In this document: piece by piece, positions 1-13,318 of the stretch
Numbering within the stretch: position 1 is the stretch's first letter
How the letters are laid out: every line of letters begins with the position of its first letter
DNA from: Glebionis coronaria
Lineage: Eukaryota; Streptophyta; Magnoliopsida; Asterales; Asteraceae
Assembly (NCBI GenBank): GCA_025667525.1
Contig: CM046877.1
Coordinates: forward strand, 265,085,706 to 265,149,705
Length of the DNA stretch: 64,000 bases
Reading direction: 5' to 3'
Translations under genes and position numbers: made by a program
The notes under the pieces: model-generated
The model's input: the letters and a program-made list of their open reading frames with translations, nothing else
The model's database searches: none
Told to the model about the DNA's origin: nothing

Positions 1-2099
<2,099 letters not shown>

Positions 2100-2111
2100 T
2101 CACTCCCTCCT
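2100..2111 (-). other. Polypurine tract of element A
   Basis: On the minus strand the purine run AGGAGGGAGTGA directly precedes the LTR start TGTGACAACC. About 20 bases upstream is CTCGGGACGAG, a context typical of plant Ty3 chromoviruses. It primes plus-strand DNA synthesis. Confidence 0.8.
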
Positions 2112-4900
2112 AATAGAAGTCTCGTCCCGAGATTTACTCCTTAGGATCAAACACACAAACAACAAATCACATGAGGATACTTGTTCTAAACGAACTCCTC
2201 TCATTTCCACGTGAACTTTAGTTCAAGTTTCAAAATACCACATATACAAACCAAAAACAATTAAACTCATTGCCAAACTCTTGACCTCACAGTCAATAAA
2301 TCTCACAAATGACTCTTGATAAAACAAAGACTCTTATTAACACAAGTCCTGAATAACCGTACATGCAAAATGCATTCTCAAACAACATTTACCAATCTCA
2401 ATACATGAAATGTATCATGTATACAACTCATTTTCCCCAGGTAATTCTATACTCATAAGCTACTGGTCCGATCTTTCCAAAGATCATAAATGGACCTACA
2501 AAACTCTACATCAACTCTTCCATTTTACCAAAACATACCACCCGTTACTATGGGTGAAACTTCATACATAACTCTGTCGCTAACTCTAGTGGTTTCCTCC
2601 TTTTCTATTTAGCATCCCTTGTTGCTGTCATCCTTTCCACAAACACCATTACCACATTAGTAGCCTCTTTTACCAATTCTAGTCCACAATGGGGACAACT
2701 CTACCTATCCATTCATATAGTGCCAGAAATGGCATTTATCGACTTCTAGTATGATAACCATCATTATATGAAAACTCATCCATCGCTAATGAGTTTCCTA
2801 ACTCCCTCTAAATCAATCACTCATGCCCTCAGTGTAACCACTAAGGTTTTATAAATATCTCAATTGCCCATCATTTTCTAGTTAGCTGGATATACTCATA
2901 TCCAATCATGTTCATCAACTCCCTTTAGTCTGTACTCCAAACTACTTAAAATTCTAATTTCCTTACAAAGTGACCTATGACGGTCTTTCACATATCCATT
3001 AGTTCTTCCAACCCAAATCAACTTTTGATCTATACACATCATCAACAGGACGGTTAACTCAGTTAGTCTATCAACTGCCATCCACTCTCATGCTACAACT
3101 ACTTCCATTAATTTTGGATAGCTCATTAGTAGCATCCACACAATGTCATACCTTCAAGGTCATATTGCTCCTCATCTTGTCTCAGTTAGACCAAACCCCT
3201 CGTCCCTATGGCACATCACACCTATAACTCCTCATCCATTCGATTATAAATACTAAGCCTCCCAAACAATCAATATAGGTCAGTGTCATTTCCTTTTCCA
3301 CACTACGATAGCATTAGCCTGTTTTGTGCTTTATTCTACTCATTAGGCTCTACCAAATTTCTACCTTCGGTTCCTATCTCGACCTATTTCATTCATGCTT
3401 CGCTTCTATACACACTTCCTTCTCCTTCCTCGACTCCTACCATACATCACGATGTGATGCTTCCCATCGTTCCTTCCCTTGCCATAATCCTTCATAAGGC
3501 ATTCCATACATATTAGGCTAACTTTTACGCAAAACCCTCCATTCTATCACATCCGTACGCAATCCTTCCAACTTCTCAACTACGTGACTTCTCATTCCTC
3601 ATGAAATATGAGATGAATTAGTCAGTCTATCGACTATCACCCAACTCTCATCGTACTTAATCCTCCACCGCATTATGTATCCCTTCCACCAACTTCGTCC
3701 TTACATCGCCCTTTCTAAGCTACTCCTATCTATGTAGGAAGTATTGTCTACGTCCCTTTCCTCCCTACGATTGTCCAAGCCACGCAACATACACATTGAC
3801 GCGTTCTCTGCTTTAGACAACTCAACTCGTGAAACCTATATCCTTTATCCAAACCGCCCTAATACGTCATCCCTATAGTTCATGTTCGTCTCAGCTTCAC
3901 CTCATCCTTCTTATTCCATGTCTCATCGACCATGGTTGCCTTTCCCAGATGGTACTTGGCTTTGCAATTTTTCTTTCATCAATTAACTCCACCCATCACC
4001 TTTGCCAAGAGTTCAATCAAGATGATTAAATATGTGTTGGAGACGTTCATGATCCGTATAGATCATTCTCCACGTCTCGTACACCAAATGCCCCTAGCAT
4101 TCTAGACAGATATAACAGTCCAGCTCCACTAACTAAGTCTATCCAGTTATTCCAAATCTTCAGTTCCTGCAACGTATAAGCGATCGCCTTTCTTTGTCGT
4201 CCTCGTACGCGTCCAAATCCTTGCTCCACGTATCGTCATGCTTCGCGAATTCATCCAGTCCTTCCGATAATGCCAAGATCGGCTCATTATCCAATCCACT
4301 TCTTCAGCCTCCAAAATGCTTCCTCATCCTTCTTCACTTCGCCCCTTGCTGGTTCCATGATATGTCATCATCTCTAACTACTCATCATGGTAAACTTATT
4401 ACTAAAACTCACACTCGAAAATCTCACGTATAACTCGACTCCAAAACCAACACATAATTCGCCTCACTCTCCTTCTCAGATTTGAGTAGATCAAGATGTC
4501 GTCGATGTTCCTGATGACAACTCGTTTATATACGTTCATGCAAACTCGCTTCATTGACTCCATGGAAACCGCTAGTGCTTTGGTGAAGCCAAATGCATAA
4601 CCGTAAAACCAAAAGCGTCCATTCAACATTCTTAACATCATCCCTGCATCCTCTCCTGGCAGCAACACAAACAAATTTCTACCTCTTTCTACTCGCAAAA
4701 TTCTACACATATTCTAAAAGATCGATACTCCTTCTTATCAACTTATCCAACCGCTTTCACATCACATTTACTACCAGGCAACTCAACCTTTATCTTGAAT
4801 CCCTTGCAATTTCTAACAACTCCTGTCATTAAAATCATTCCATCAACAATTGCCTTGGAAAGTCACTAACTGCAACTCATCTTGCTCCTTCTAATGGCTC
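2112..4900 (-). pseudogene. Element A pol remnants (reverse transcriptase and integrase fragments)
   Basis: Read on the minus strand, 4710-4402 translates to a stretch ending in IDDILIYSN, the catalytic block of Ty3 reverse transcriptase (usual form FIDDILVYS). It is preceded by an eroded form of the usual FGLTNAP...FM block. Further downstream, 3081-2896 starts with VDRLTE, matching the VDRLTKSAHF block of Ty3 integrase. The order RT then integrase towards the 3' LTR is as expected. Between and around these blocks the frame is broken many times and no product can be made. The plus strand here is strikingly poor in G and rich in C. The integrase call is weaker than the RT call. Confidence 0.6.
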
Positions 4901-7484
4901 TGTTCATGGTTCTACTTCAAGATAATAGGTAAATCTACTAAATCTTAAGAAATTTTCGGAAAATTTTACATACCTAACGAATATCACAAGTACCTTTGAA
5001 ATATCACATCCCCTTCCAACATTCTATATGATGCGTTACTTGTGCCAATATCCATACTTTATACAAATCTCTAATCTCCATTGGCACTCCTAAGAGACCT
5101 CATGACCAACTTAATTCGTCTTTCTACGAACTTCTAACTCCTTCCCCATCACAAAGGGCATTCCAACTATTCTCTCATATGACTATATCAATGCTCTCAA
5201 TCAATACGAAACCATAACTACATCCTGAATCCATCAAATATGATCAATGAATTAAACCAACGGATAACTAACGACATTTCACGTGCACTAGTTAAAACAA
5301 GTCAAAAACCACGAGACTCAAAAGAAAACTCAAACCTAAAACGTGTATCAATTCAAAATGCCCCATGACAACGAAAAATAATCCAAGAAACACCAAATGG
5401 CAACCAAACATATTACGCCCCGTGACATATTATTTAAACCGTACAAAAGATCGACTTTTCCAAAAGAATATATATCTTTTTTTTATTATTACCTCCCACA
5501 TCTATGCTCAAACAATCTACAAACAACCCTCTTGACGAACTCAAAAACTAGGTATCCCGTGCATCCCAAATCATAAAAATAAACTACTATTCAAACTCAA
5601 CCTTTAACCCGACACTTGTACAATAATTTCGGCCAAGATACTGACCTCCCATGACTATACATTCTGAATATTTGAAAAGTACGTTCCGAGTACATAATTT
5701 TAGGCTTTTGAATCATCCAAAAAGCTTTAAAAACGAACAAGTTATGACCAAAACAATTTTATACCAGTTGTTTTTTAAAAAAAACTAAAGAATAAACTTA
5801 GTGATTAATGCAATCCTTTTAAATGAAAGATATAATTGTATGTGAAATCTTCATAAAATCAATTTAACCTTGTATTATTAATTATAAATGACGTGAATCG
5901 GTTAAACCCAATTACATAAACTATGTAAGTAGAAAGAAATTTTACTTCACTTTATTTTAAAGAAAGTCTTTTAGAATTTGAAATAAATAAGTGTTGATTA
6001 AAAAAAATCTTATGTTGCACCTTGTTTCAAACACGACTCAAACACCTTACCCTTATTTTACCAAATACAACCAACTATCTAACCCTATAATAGATTTCCA
6101 AGTCCCCCTTTTTCTCAATATATACCGACCAAAAGAAATGTAAGACCCAACACAAAAGATTTCATTATTTCAAAAGAAATCCCAAGTTATTTCAATAGAC
6201 TTAAAACCAAGAACACCATTTTAAAACGTACACGTGAAATACGAAACTCAAAGAATACGCTACAAGACACACTTCAAAAGATTCAAAACTTCGTTGAAAC
6301 TCCACCAAACTCGAAATCTAAAAAATTGTTTAAACACAAGAGAGTACTAAGTACGTTCAAGTTATAATAACTACTGACGACCGTAAATCATAACATAACA
6401 TCTATTAGTATATATACCTCCGCATATGTATACCTATCGAATCTCCCACACATACTCGTTATCATACATGTCAAGTCAATCAATCGCTTTATACGCTCGT
6501 TTTTCCATACGAGTAATCACCATCTCACCGTGCCACAACAAGGCATAAAGCCCACCTCCAAAACCAAACCATATCGTGTGACCCCATAATCACACAACAC
6601 AACTATAACCCAAAACGTATAACACAAAAAGAATAATAGCCATATCACAGGCAGCCATTACATAATCCCATATATTATACGTATACCCAAATTCTACATC
6701 TCATCATATACAAGCATGTACTAACCCTCTTTCATGCACTCGTACTTGAGAACCCATTGAAGTTGTGGTACTTGTATAACTATGTTGGCCACCATACTTA
6801 TACAATTACCCTTGCCCCAATGCACTCCCTCCTATGATGACACTTATAAGAATCAATACAACATATAACACATAAATCCATCTACTCACATAAACAATAA
6901 AGTCCAAAACTCCATCTACTAAAATAACATAGTAATACTCTTGAAATACATAAATCCATAGTCTAGCTAAAACAGCATAGACTAAATCCAAAACGAAAAC
7001 ATAATCAGTTATAAGTCATGTCGCCCATCAGAATGGAAACACCTTAAAATCCTTCCTACCCATGTACTCCTAGTAACTCGAACCACCACATGATTCTTAG
7101 GGGACATGAATTAAACATCAAAAGAAAAATAATATACCTCAGGTACATAAAATAACTCAACAAAAGATAGAAACTACCCTGTACCAAATTATGTACTATA
7201 ATGTAGAATTTAAGCAAAATACAACAATGACTAGCGTGGACGATTATGGTTCAACCCGCACTAATCACAACTCGAAAAGAAAATAACATGTGGCTAAGTA
7301 TGAACTACTATGGTTCAACCCATACTAGTCAAAACTTAACAAACATCACAAGTAAAACCCAATGTCATCCAGAAAAAACTTCAATTAATATCAAATGCAC
7401 ACATACTCCTACGACGCCTATATGTGAGGACCCTTAAGCTATAGACTAGGTTACGAGACTAGGCAACCTAATTCTCTATAACCT
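4901..7484 (-). other. Element A internal region, leader and probable eroded gag; nothing recognisable
   Basis: The position between primer site and RT predicts leader, gag and protease, but no frame longer than about 60 codons makes sense and I see no zinc knuckle or protease motif. A short direct repeat with ATGGTTCAACCC occurs at 7246-7257 and 7310-7321. It is otherwise AT-rich sequence. Confidence 0.5.
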
Positions 7485-7486
7485 GT

Positions 7487-7497
7487 CTCTGATACCA
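7487..7497 (-). other. Primer binding site of element A (initiator tRNA-Met)
   Basis: On the minus strand the LTR ends GTGTGACA, followed by GAA and then TGGTATCAGAG, which matches the 3' end of plant initiator tRNA-Met. This fixes the direction of element A and the inner edge of its 5' LTR. Confidence 0.9.
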
Positions 7498-7500
7498 TTC

Positions 7501-9440
7501 TGTCACACCCCACCATGGCGGAATATGGGGCGCGATGTATGGATATCATCACAACATGGCGTGTCTATAGAGATAACTATATGAAATAAGAACTATCATA
7601 AAATGGTGACACAAAAGTCATGAAAATATCTCAACAAATGCAGGAGTCTAGGTAAGTAGGTAACAGTCCTACCACTTACCCAAGACAAACAATAAACATA
7701 AACCAAACTAACATATATGTGCCAACATGTATCACTTATAAAAAAAACATAAAGGTAAACTAAGAAGGAACTGGGATCTCCTTCTATATGCAATCCTAAG
7801 GCATCTAAGTCTAGCCACTTCTATCCTCAAGCTTAACCACATTCACACCTGAAAGAGACACTGAAACACGTCAACATAAAGTTGGTGAGAGTCATAGGTT
7901 TAGACTCAAACGCCAAAATCATACCATAAGTTGTGAGTAACAACCAAAAGTTAAAAACATATGGACAATGTGTTACTAACATGCATTAACAAACTAACAT
8001 TCAAGATTCAACTAATCAAACCAAAACCATGGCCCCCAGCCTTACCAAACACCATGGTACCATAGATGATCACACTATGTACCTATCCCAAGGCCCCGCC
8101 TTGTCATTATCCATTGGTCCCGTAGATCATCACACTATGTACCTCTCCAATCCAAATCATACACAAACAAGAATCACATAGCAGTTAATCACATAATGTA
8201 CACACAAGTCCATCTCAGACCTTAAAAATATTCACAGCATCAATTTATAAATAACTAAACATAGTGTCTCTTCCATCCCATCTGGAAGTCAAAATCAATA
8301 GTAAACATGGGACTATGAAACTCACCTGATTGCTTCTCCAAAAGTCCTCGCACTAGCAAAAGCTAACAATCCAAAAACACATAATCAATACATGAACCAA
8401 CCACTAAAACGGTTCATCAACATATGATGGACATCTAACCTCCTATCATATAAATATCCCATTTATAAACTCTAAACACCCCATTACCCTTCCCTAACAA
8501 GTCCTTAACTTGGTTAAGTTCAATAACTATCCCGTTCATATTTTACACAAAACAGTCCCAATTTTAGGTCTCCAAACTATAAGTCATATGCCCACTTAAA
8601 CATACCCATGGTTTCTGTAAAAGGAATATTCATACCCTTACATATGTTATCTAACACATCCCACTTGCCCCAACCTTAAAGTTACTGTTAAGGCCCCGAT
8701 ATATATATATATATATACTTTTGTCATTCCAGTTTTACTGATTTTAAACATCCAAAAAGTTTGTTATGATTAGGGGGTCTTACCCTAAACCACAACCTTA
8801 GCCCAAGTGCAGATACTTACTAAAATATATAAACCATCTCTTATGTTCGTTAGAAGATCCCAATGCAACCCTAAGTACCCCAAACAACCCAAAACTTAAA
8901 AAGAAAATAGGCTGACTTCAAAACTATTTTGACCTCCGACTGTTGTAACCTGTTTTTAACCCACTTCCCGACCTCCAATTAAGTTCTCGTTTCTTGCATT
9001 GGAAAGCCTCTTCAATTACCTTTTCAGGGATACTTGGATCGTAAAATAAGAGTTTGTATAACTCCCAATATGATCAAAACAATTGACTCAAAATTTTGCC
9101 CAGTTTTTAAAAACGGGTTTAACAAAATTAACCTCATTAATTAACCCTAATCCCACTAATTACAAGCCCTAATTTATGTAATCATTATAACACCATTAAT
9201 ATATCATTAATTTACTGTTTTTAAATTAAACCCTAACCTAAATCCATCATAAGATGATTAAGACATCATTAAAATAATTAAATTGAAAAGGGATTAAAGA
9301 CTTTACCTTTGATTTATGAAAACCCAAAAAAAAAAATTATGAAGAACCCTAATTTTGTGGAAACTCATGAATTTTCTTTGTCCCAGGAGAAAAATAATGA
9401 ATTTTGATTGTTAATAAAACAATATATAGGGTGTGTTAAC
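7501..9440 (-). repeat. Element A 5' LTR, inner part (rest at 33320-33944)
   Basis: It begins on the plus strand with TGTCACACCCC and runs until B interrupts it. With the distal part the original LTR was about 2560 bp. A roughly 60-bp segment is duplicated in tandem at about 8030-8149 (both units contain CACACTATGTACCT). The putative intron signals are at 8325 (donor) and 7849 (acceptor) on the minus strand. Confidence 0.88.
7849..8325 (-). other. Putative intron inside A's LTR
   Basis: On the minus strand, CAG|GTGAGTTTCATAGTCCC begins at 8325. A pyrimidine-rich stretch ending CTCTTTCAG|GTG ends at 7849, giving 477 bp. A possible branch site, TGTTGACG, lies roughly 20-30 bases before the acceptor. 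The same donor, branch-site context and acceptor occur in LTRs of E and F. Splicing itself is inferred. Confidence 0.5.
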
Positions 9441-9673
9441 TAATAACTAGGTTTTTGCCTAGTAAGAAAATTTTATCGTCCGAATCTTTTCGAATTGATT
9501 ATTGGAAGAAAGTGCGACTCAGTTCTTCTTGGTGGAAAATAAAAAGGTTTGGTTATCTATTCTACTAAAAGTAAAAATGTCGTTAAAAGCTTGAAAGTTT
9601 AATCTAAGATAAAACAAGTTAAAACAATGCTAAGTAAAAAGGCGGGAAAAATTAAAGGTTGGAAAATAGCAAC

Positions 9674-10213
9674 AATTCAGAAAATTTCTAATTAAACTAA
9701 GTCTGGAAATAAGGTAAAGACAATTTAGGAAAAATGAAATCTTCGGAATAAAGTTGAATTCAGAAAAATGGTTTCTTCGGAATACTTGACTTTTCAGAAA
9801 AAGTAGGATTTTCGGAAAAAGAATATCTTCGGAATAACAACCTTTTCGGAAAAAGAGATTCTTCGGAAAAATGACAATTTCAGAAAAAGAGTAATTTCGG
9901 AAAAACAAGCTTTTCAGAAAAAGTAGTATCTTCGGAATAAGGAAGTTTTCAGAGAAAGAGGTTTTTTCGGAAAAGAAAGGATTTCAGAAAAATGCTGAAT
10001 TTCAGAATAATACACTTTTCAGAATAATGGGCCTTTTCGGAATAACTATCTTTTCAGTAAAATGGGTTTCTTCGGAAAAACAAAGTTTTCAGAAATGGAT
10101 TTTCAGAATAAATTTCTTTTCATAGAAATCATGAATTCTTAGAAATGGTTATTTCGGAATAAATACTTTTCAGAGAAATGAGTGTTTTCAGAGAAACAAA
10201 CCCTTTTCTGGAA
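9674..10213 (-). repeat. Interspersed decamer array in B's 3' LTR (about 30 copies)
   Basis: About 30 occurrences of a word written on the plus strand as YTTCRGAAWAA (sense strand TTWTTCYGAAR) are spaced at irregular intervals of roughly 14-25 bases. The spacers are not conserved. It is downstream of the TATA box, so it would be transcribed. The other LTR copy has the same array at 31743-32300. Confidence 0.85.
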
Positions 10214-10715
10214 ATGTTAAAGCACATATACGAATAAACAGTAATGACAAAACTTAAAAAATAAGCCACAAATAAGCACAAACCAAACAAGCAATTAACC
10301 AAAACTTTAACCAAATAAGTTTTAAGAAGAACTAAATAAGCCATAAATTAAAAACTATAAAAACACTAATTAATCAAAACATTAAAAATCAACTAATAAG
10401 CAATCCTATTAATCTATCCAAACAACTAAATCAAAAATAAGCTAAACACTAAGAGATTAGTAACACAATAAGCTCAAAACATCCACCACATCAAAACTAC
10501 AAGATCAATCACAAGAACAAATCAACCACATAATCAAAGAGATGAGATTAACTACATGATTATCAAGATTAAGAAAGGTAGAATGAGAATTAAGCAATGT
10601 AAAAATATTACAAGATTAATGGAAAGATTAACAAGTTTGAAAGAAAAACTAGAGAGAAAAATAAAAACACACTTAAAAATTAAACTACACCTATTAAAAA
10701 ACTAAAACACCTAAC

Positions 10716-10749
10716 ACCCTCCTAATGACACATTAGGAGGGTATTTATA
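10716..10749 (-). promoter_or_regulatory. B 3' LTR TATA box with adjoining palindrome
   Basis: Minus-strand TATAAATAC occupies 10749-10741. It runs directly into a perfect inverted repeat with 12-bp arms (10731-10742 and 10716-10727) and a 3-base loop. By the usual TATA-to-start distance, transcription would begin near the far end of the palindrome. Confidence 0.7.
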
Positions 10750-11171
10750 GGAGGTGGGGAGATTACATGCTTAATCTATCTAATTTCTTTCTTCTCGACT
10801 CGACTCGACTTAATTTCTTTGTCTTTCTCGACGTCGTCTCGGGATTTGTCGATATTAGTTGAACTTGTCTTATAATTTTCTTCTATAATTAGACTTGAGT
10901 TCTTCGACTTCATTAAACTTCCGTCTTTAGACTTTTTCTTCGATAAATCTTCAGAATTAGCCTTGGACTTCCGTTCTTTTTGCATTCTCGATCTTTCGAC
11001 TTCGTCTTTAGTCGTTTTCTTCGATAAAAGCCCGTGATAGCCCATGTTTTCTTCCTTTTGCATCTTTTGGTCCTAAAATACAATAGAAACACAAACCACA
11101 CATAATTCCGACTTTTACGACATAAAATACACATTTTGGTCTTGTTATTATTGGAAATAAGTGGTAAAAGG

Positions 11172-11191
11172 ATAAGTGTTTTCACACTTAT
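11172..11191 (-). other. Terminal hairpin at the start of B's 3' LTR
   Basis: Arms ATAAGTGT and ACACTTAT (8 bp, perfect) enclose a 4-base loop that reads GAAA in the sense RNA. It starts two bases inside the LTR, directly after the polypurine tract. The copy in the 5' LTR is at 33298-33317. Confidence 0.85.
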
Positions 11192-11193
11192 TA

Positions 11194-11207
11194 AATCCCC
11201 TACACTT
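11194..11207 (-). other. Polypurine tract of element B
   Basis: The sense strand reads AAGTGTAGGGGATT immediately before the LTR start TAATAAG. The same AAGTGTAGGGG box recurs at 12854-12864, 12909-12919 and 13144-13154. Confidence 0.75.
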
Positions 11208-13245
11208 GACCATTGCAATGTCCTCATGCAATGCACTAATTTCAAAGCACGGTTTACATTTTTCATCATAGATAACCCACCTTGGCCTTTATTAAATATT
11301 GAAAACTAAGAAAACTAAAAGAGCAAAACAAGTAAAGAAATCAAAAACTTACATTGGGGTTTTAGGATGTCATAAATGTTCATCATTCTCAAGTTTCACG
11401 TTCCCCATACCAAGCTTAAAAACGAGATCATTGTTATTATAAGTTAGCAGACTAACACGAACTCATGTGGCCCAATTATTCACTTAGACTCCCTTATTCC
11501 TAGGTGTATCTCTTATATTTTATTTATGTCTTGAATGATCACGAGGATGCATTGTTTGACTTATTTTGATAGTTATTTAAGCTGAAAATAAAGTGGGACG
11601 GTTTAATCAATAGTTAGCTAAAGGACAAAATCTTTTAAAACTGCTTCTCGGGATCTCCTAAAGTTCATATCTTGGCATAACTCGCTTCACGATTTGAGAC
11701 CTTTCTCGGACCGATATTTGGCAGCGACTTCATTCTTCAAATCTTTGAGAGACTTTCTTGAAATTATGGTCTTCTCTTCATAATAGGAATTTCTTCACTT
11801 GAAGTTTTGAGAGATTCTTCATACTTGGACCACGACTTCTTCATTTTTCTCCAATCTTTATTTTGGACTTTGATATACAACGATCCGCCTCCTTTTAGGA
11901 CTTGGATCTATTTATCCTTATACCTTGTTAGGGTCTTTTCGGATAGACTTCTCCATGATCTTTAGGGGAGTATTTGCTTTTCGTCGTGTTTCTGGATCCT
12001 TCATATTGATTTTCGATAAATGATTCTTCACATCACTTTTGGATCTTTAGCAACAAAATGTATCCCTCATGCCTTGTTAGGGCCTTTTCGGACTCGCCGA
12101 TCTTCACATCCCGCTACAATAAGTTATGCCTTGGCTATGAACTCTAATTAATACCGAGAAACTTTTAAACGATCTTGGGCTAGAAGCTAAGTAACTTTTC
12201 AAATCATACAACCTTATTTATTGCAGATAAATTTATTAGCAAGCGATGGGAGAATAGGCTTATAATCAACTCACATAAATTCACGAAAGAATACCAAACT
12301 TATAATTGACTCTATCATCTCTCCTCCTCTACCGTTTAAAATCTCAAGGAATGAGACTCGTGGATGCTTAGCCAATTAAATCAAAGTTTTGGGTTTTCAA
12401 GTCATCTATAGGATCTTGCAAACTCTTAGACTTTTTCAAGTTTAGAATTCGCATTTTAAAGTTCCCTTGATAAACGACTTTCTAGGATCAATTATAGGAA
12501 CTTGCGAAAAGTTCTTATTCTTAACCCGTAAGAGTTAAGACTTTCGCATTTTAAAGTTCCCTATATAAAAGCCTAGCAAAACTTGACTTAAACACGTTAA
12601 GGATACTAGCTAGAGTAAACTTAGATAAGTAAACTCGGGTTGAGTCAAAAGATTCATAACGTTAAAAAATTTAAAACCACTTTATTGTAAATTTATTCTA
12701 GCAAGGAAAGAAAATAACCATAACAAAGGAAAATACAACTATACAACTAGGCCAAAATAGATTAAAAAATTTTGAAAAATATTGAAAAATCAAATTTTCC
12801 GGTTAAAATGAGGACAAATTCATGGAAAAGACCACTTACTTCGATAGAAGTCCCCCCTACACTTGATATAAACATTGTCCTCAATGTTTAAGCATATGGG
12901 AGTAAACTCCCCTACACTTAGGACATTGTGCACGTTGTTTAAATCTTGTTAAGGAAAGGACAACTATAGTGATTTCGATGTGAACATATAAGATATGAAA
13001 TATTGAATCACGACAGTTTTAGGATAGAACCGGGAAGATGGGAACATGGGATCACGGTTCGTCAAAAGTCATCGAGAATTGGTCTTTGAAGCTTTAATCC
13101 CTGCACAGAAGAAGAAACAAGACAACAAACACATACGGGGATCCCCCTACACTTATTATGAAAACGGTAAAAGATAGATCACGGGTTGCCTCCCGAGAAG
13201 CGCTTGTTTTTGATAACCGAGTCACGAGCCTGACTCGACCCAATA
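11208..13245 (-). other. B spacer between pol and 3' LTR, non-coding
   Basis: About 2 kb without a convincing ORF sits where some Athila elements have an env-like gene. It is clearly homologous to 43960-46117 of element D, including conserved tracts near 11600-11700 and a duplicated block with TTTTAAAGTTCCC at about 12410-12560. It holds three extra polypurine-like boxes, the AACATTG/CAATGTT inverted repeat at about 12872-12889 and a 44-nt foldable element (12504-12547). Conservation of the layout across two families suggests RNA-level function. Confidence 0.7.
12504..12547 (-). ncRNA. 44-nt foldable RNA element in B spacer
   Basis: On the sense strand the outer arms GCGAAAGT and ACTTTTCGC pair with one bulge. 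An inner stem CTTAACTC/GGGTTAAG closes a 4-base loop. The counterpart in D (45388-45431) keeps the pairing while an A-U pair becomes G-U and the loop sequence changes. This is a candidate cis element, not an independent RNA gene. Confidence 0.5.
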
Positions 13246-13318
13246 CTAGTTCATGGGAAACGTGGTAAGGGATGGAATCATCTCATGAGAGATTTCCTCA
13301 CCAAAGTACAACTTCACA
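13246..13318 (-). pseudogene. Last codons of B pol, cut off by F
   Basis: On the minus strand the frame continues the integrase C-terminus from 25750 across the F insertion (the TCACA target duplication lies at the join). It reads KLYFGEE and then about 16 codons to a TAG at 13248-13246. D ends in a related way (KHYFGEE at 46195-46118). This shows that F landed about 25 codons before the natural stop of pol. Confidence 0.8.

Larger units (their letters stand above)
9441..11193 (-). repeat. Element B 3' LTR (about 1753 bp)
   Basis: It matches 31513-33319 with roughly 2-3% mismatches by eye plus small indels (for example extra sequence near 32660-32730 in the other copy). In transcription order (right to left) it holds a terminal hairpin, a purine-rich U3 coding for spurious Lys/Ser frames, a TATA box with palindrome, an AATAAGC-rich stretch, a TTCCG word array, and the conserved TTTCCCGCC near 9645. 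Confidence 0.92.

Noticed and set aside
9630..9908. 92-codon Phe/Ser-rich frame in B's 3' LTR (also 31700-31978)
   Set aside because: It is a translation of the decamer array; it is present in both LTRs simply because they are copies.
9674..10213. Possible CRISPR-like array
   Set aside because: Words are about 10 bases with variable spacing of 14-25 bases, inside a plant LTR; nothing fits a CRISPR locus.
10776..11063. 95-codon Lys/Ser/Glu-rich frame in B's U3 (also 32902-33189)
   Set aside because: It lies upstream of the TATA box, and the homologous stretch in C (about 38340-38625) has stops and shifts. The purine-rich direct repeats explain the composition.
11208..13245. Env-like gene expected in some Athila elements
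   Set aside because: No minus-strand frame of useful length, no signal peptide or membrane segment; D's equivalent region is likewise non-coding.
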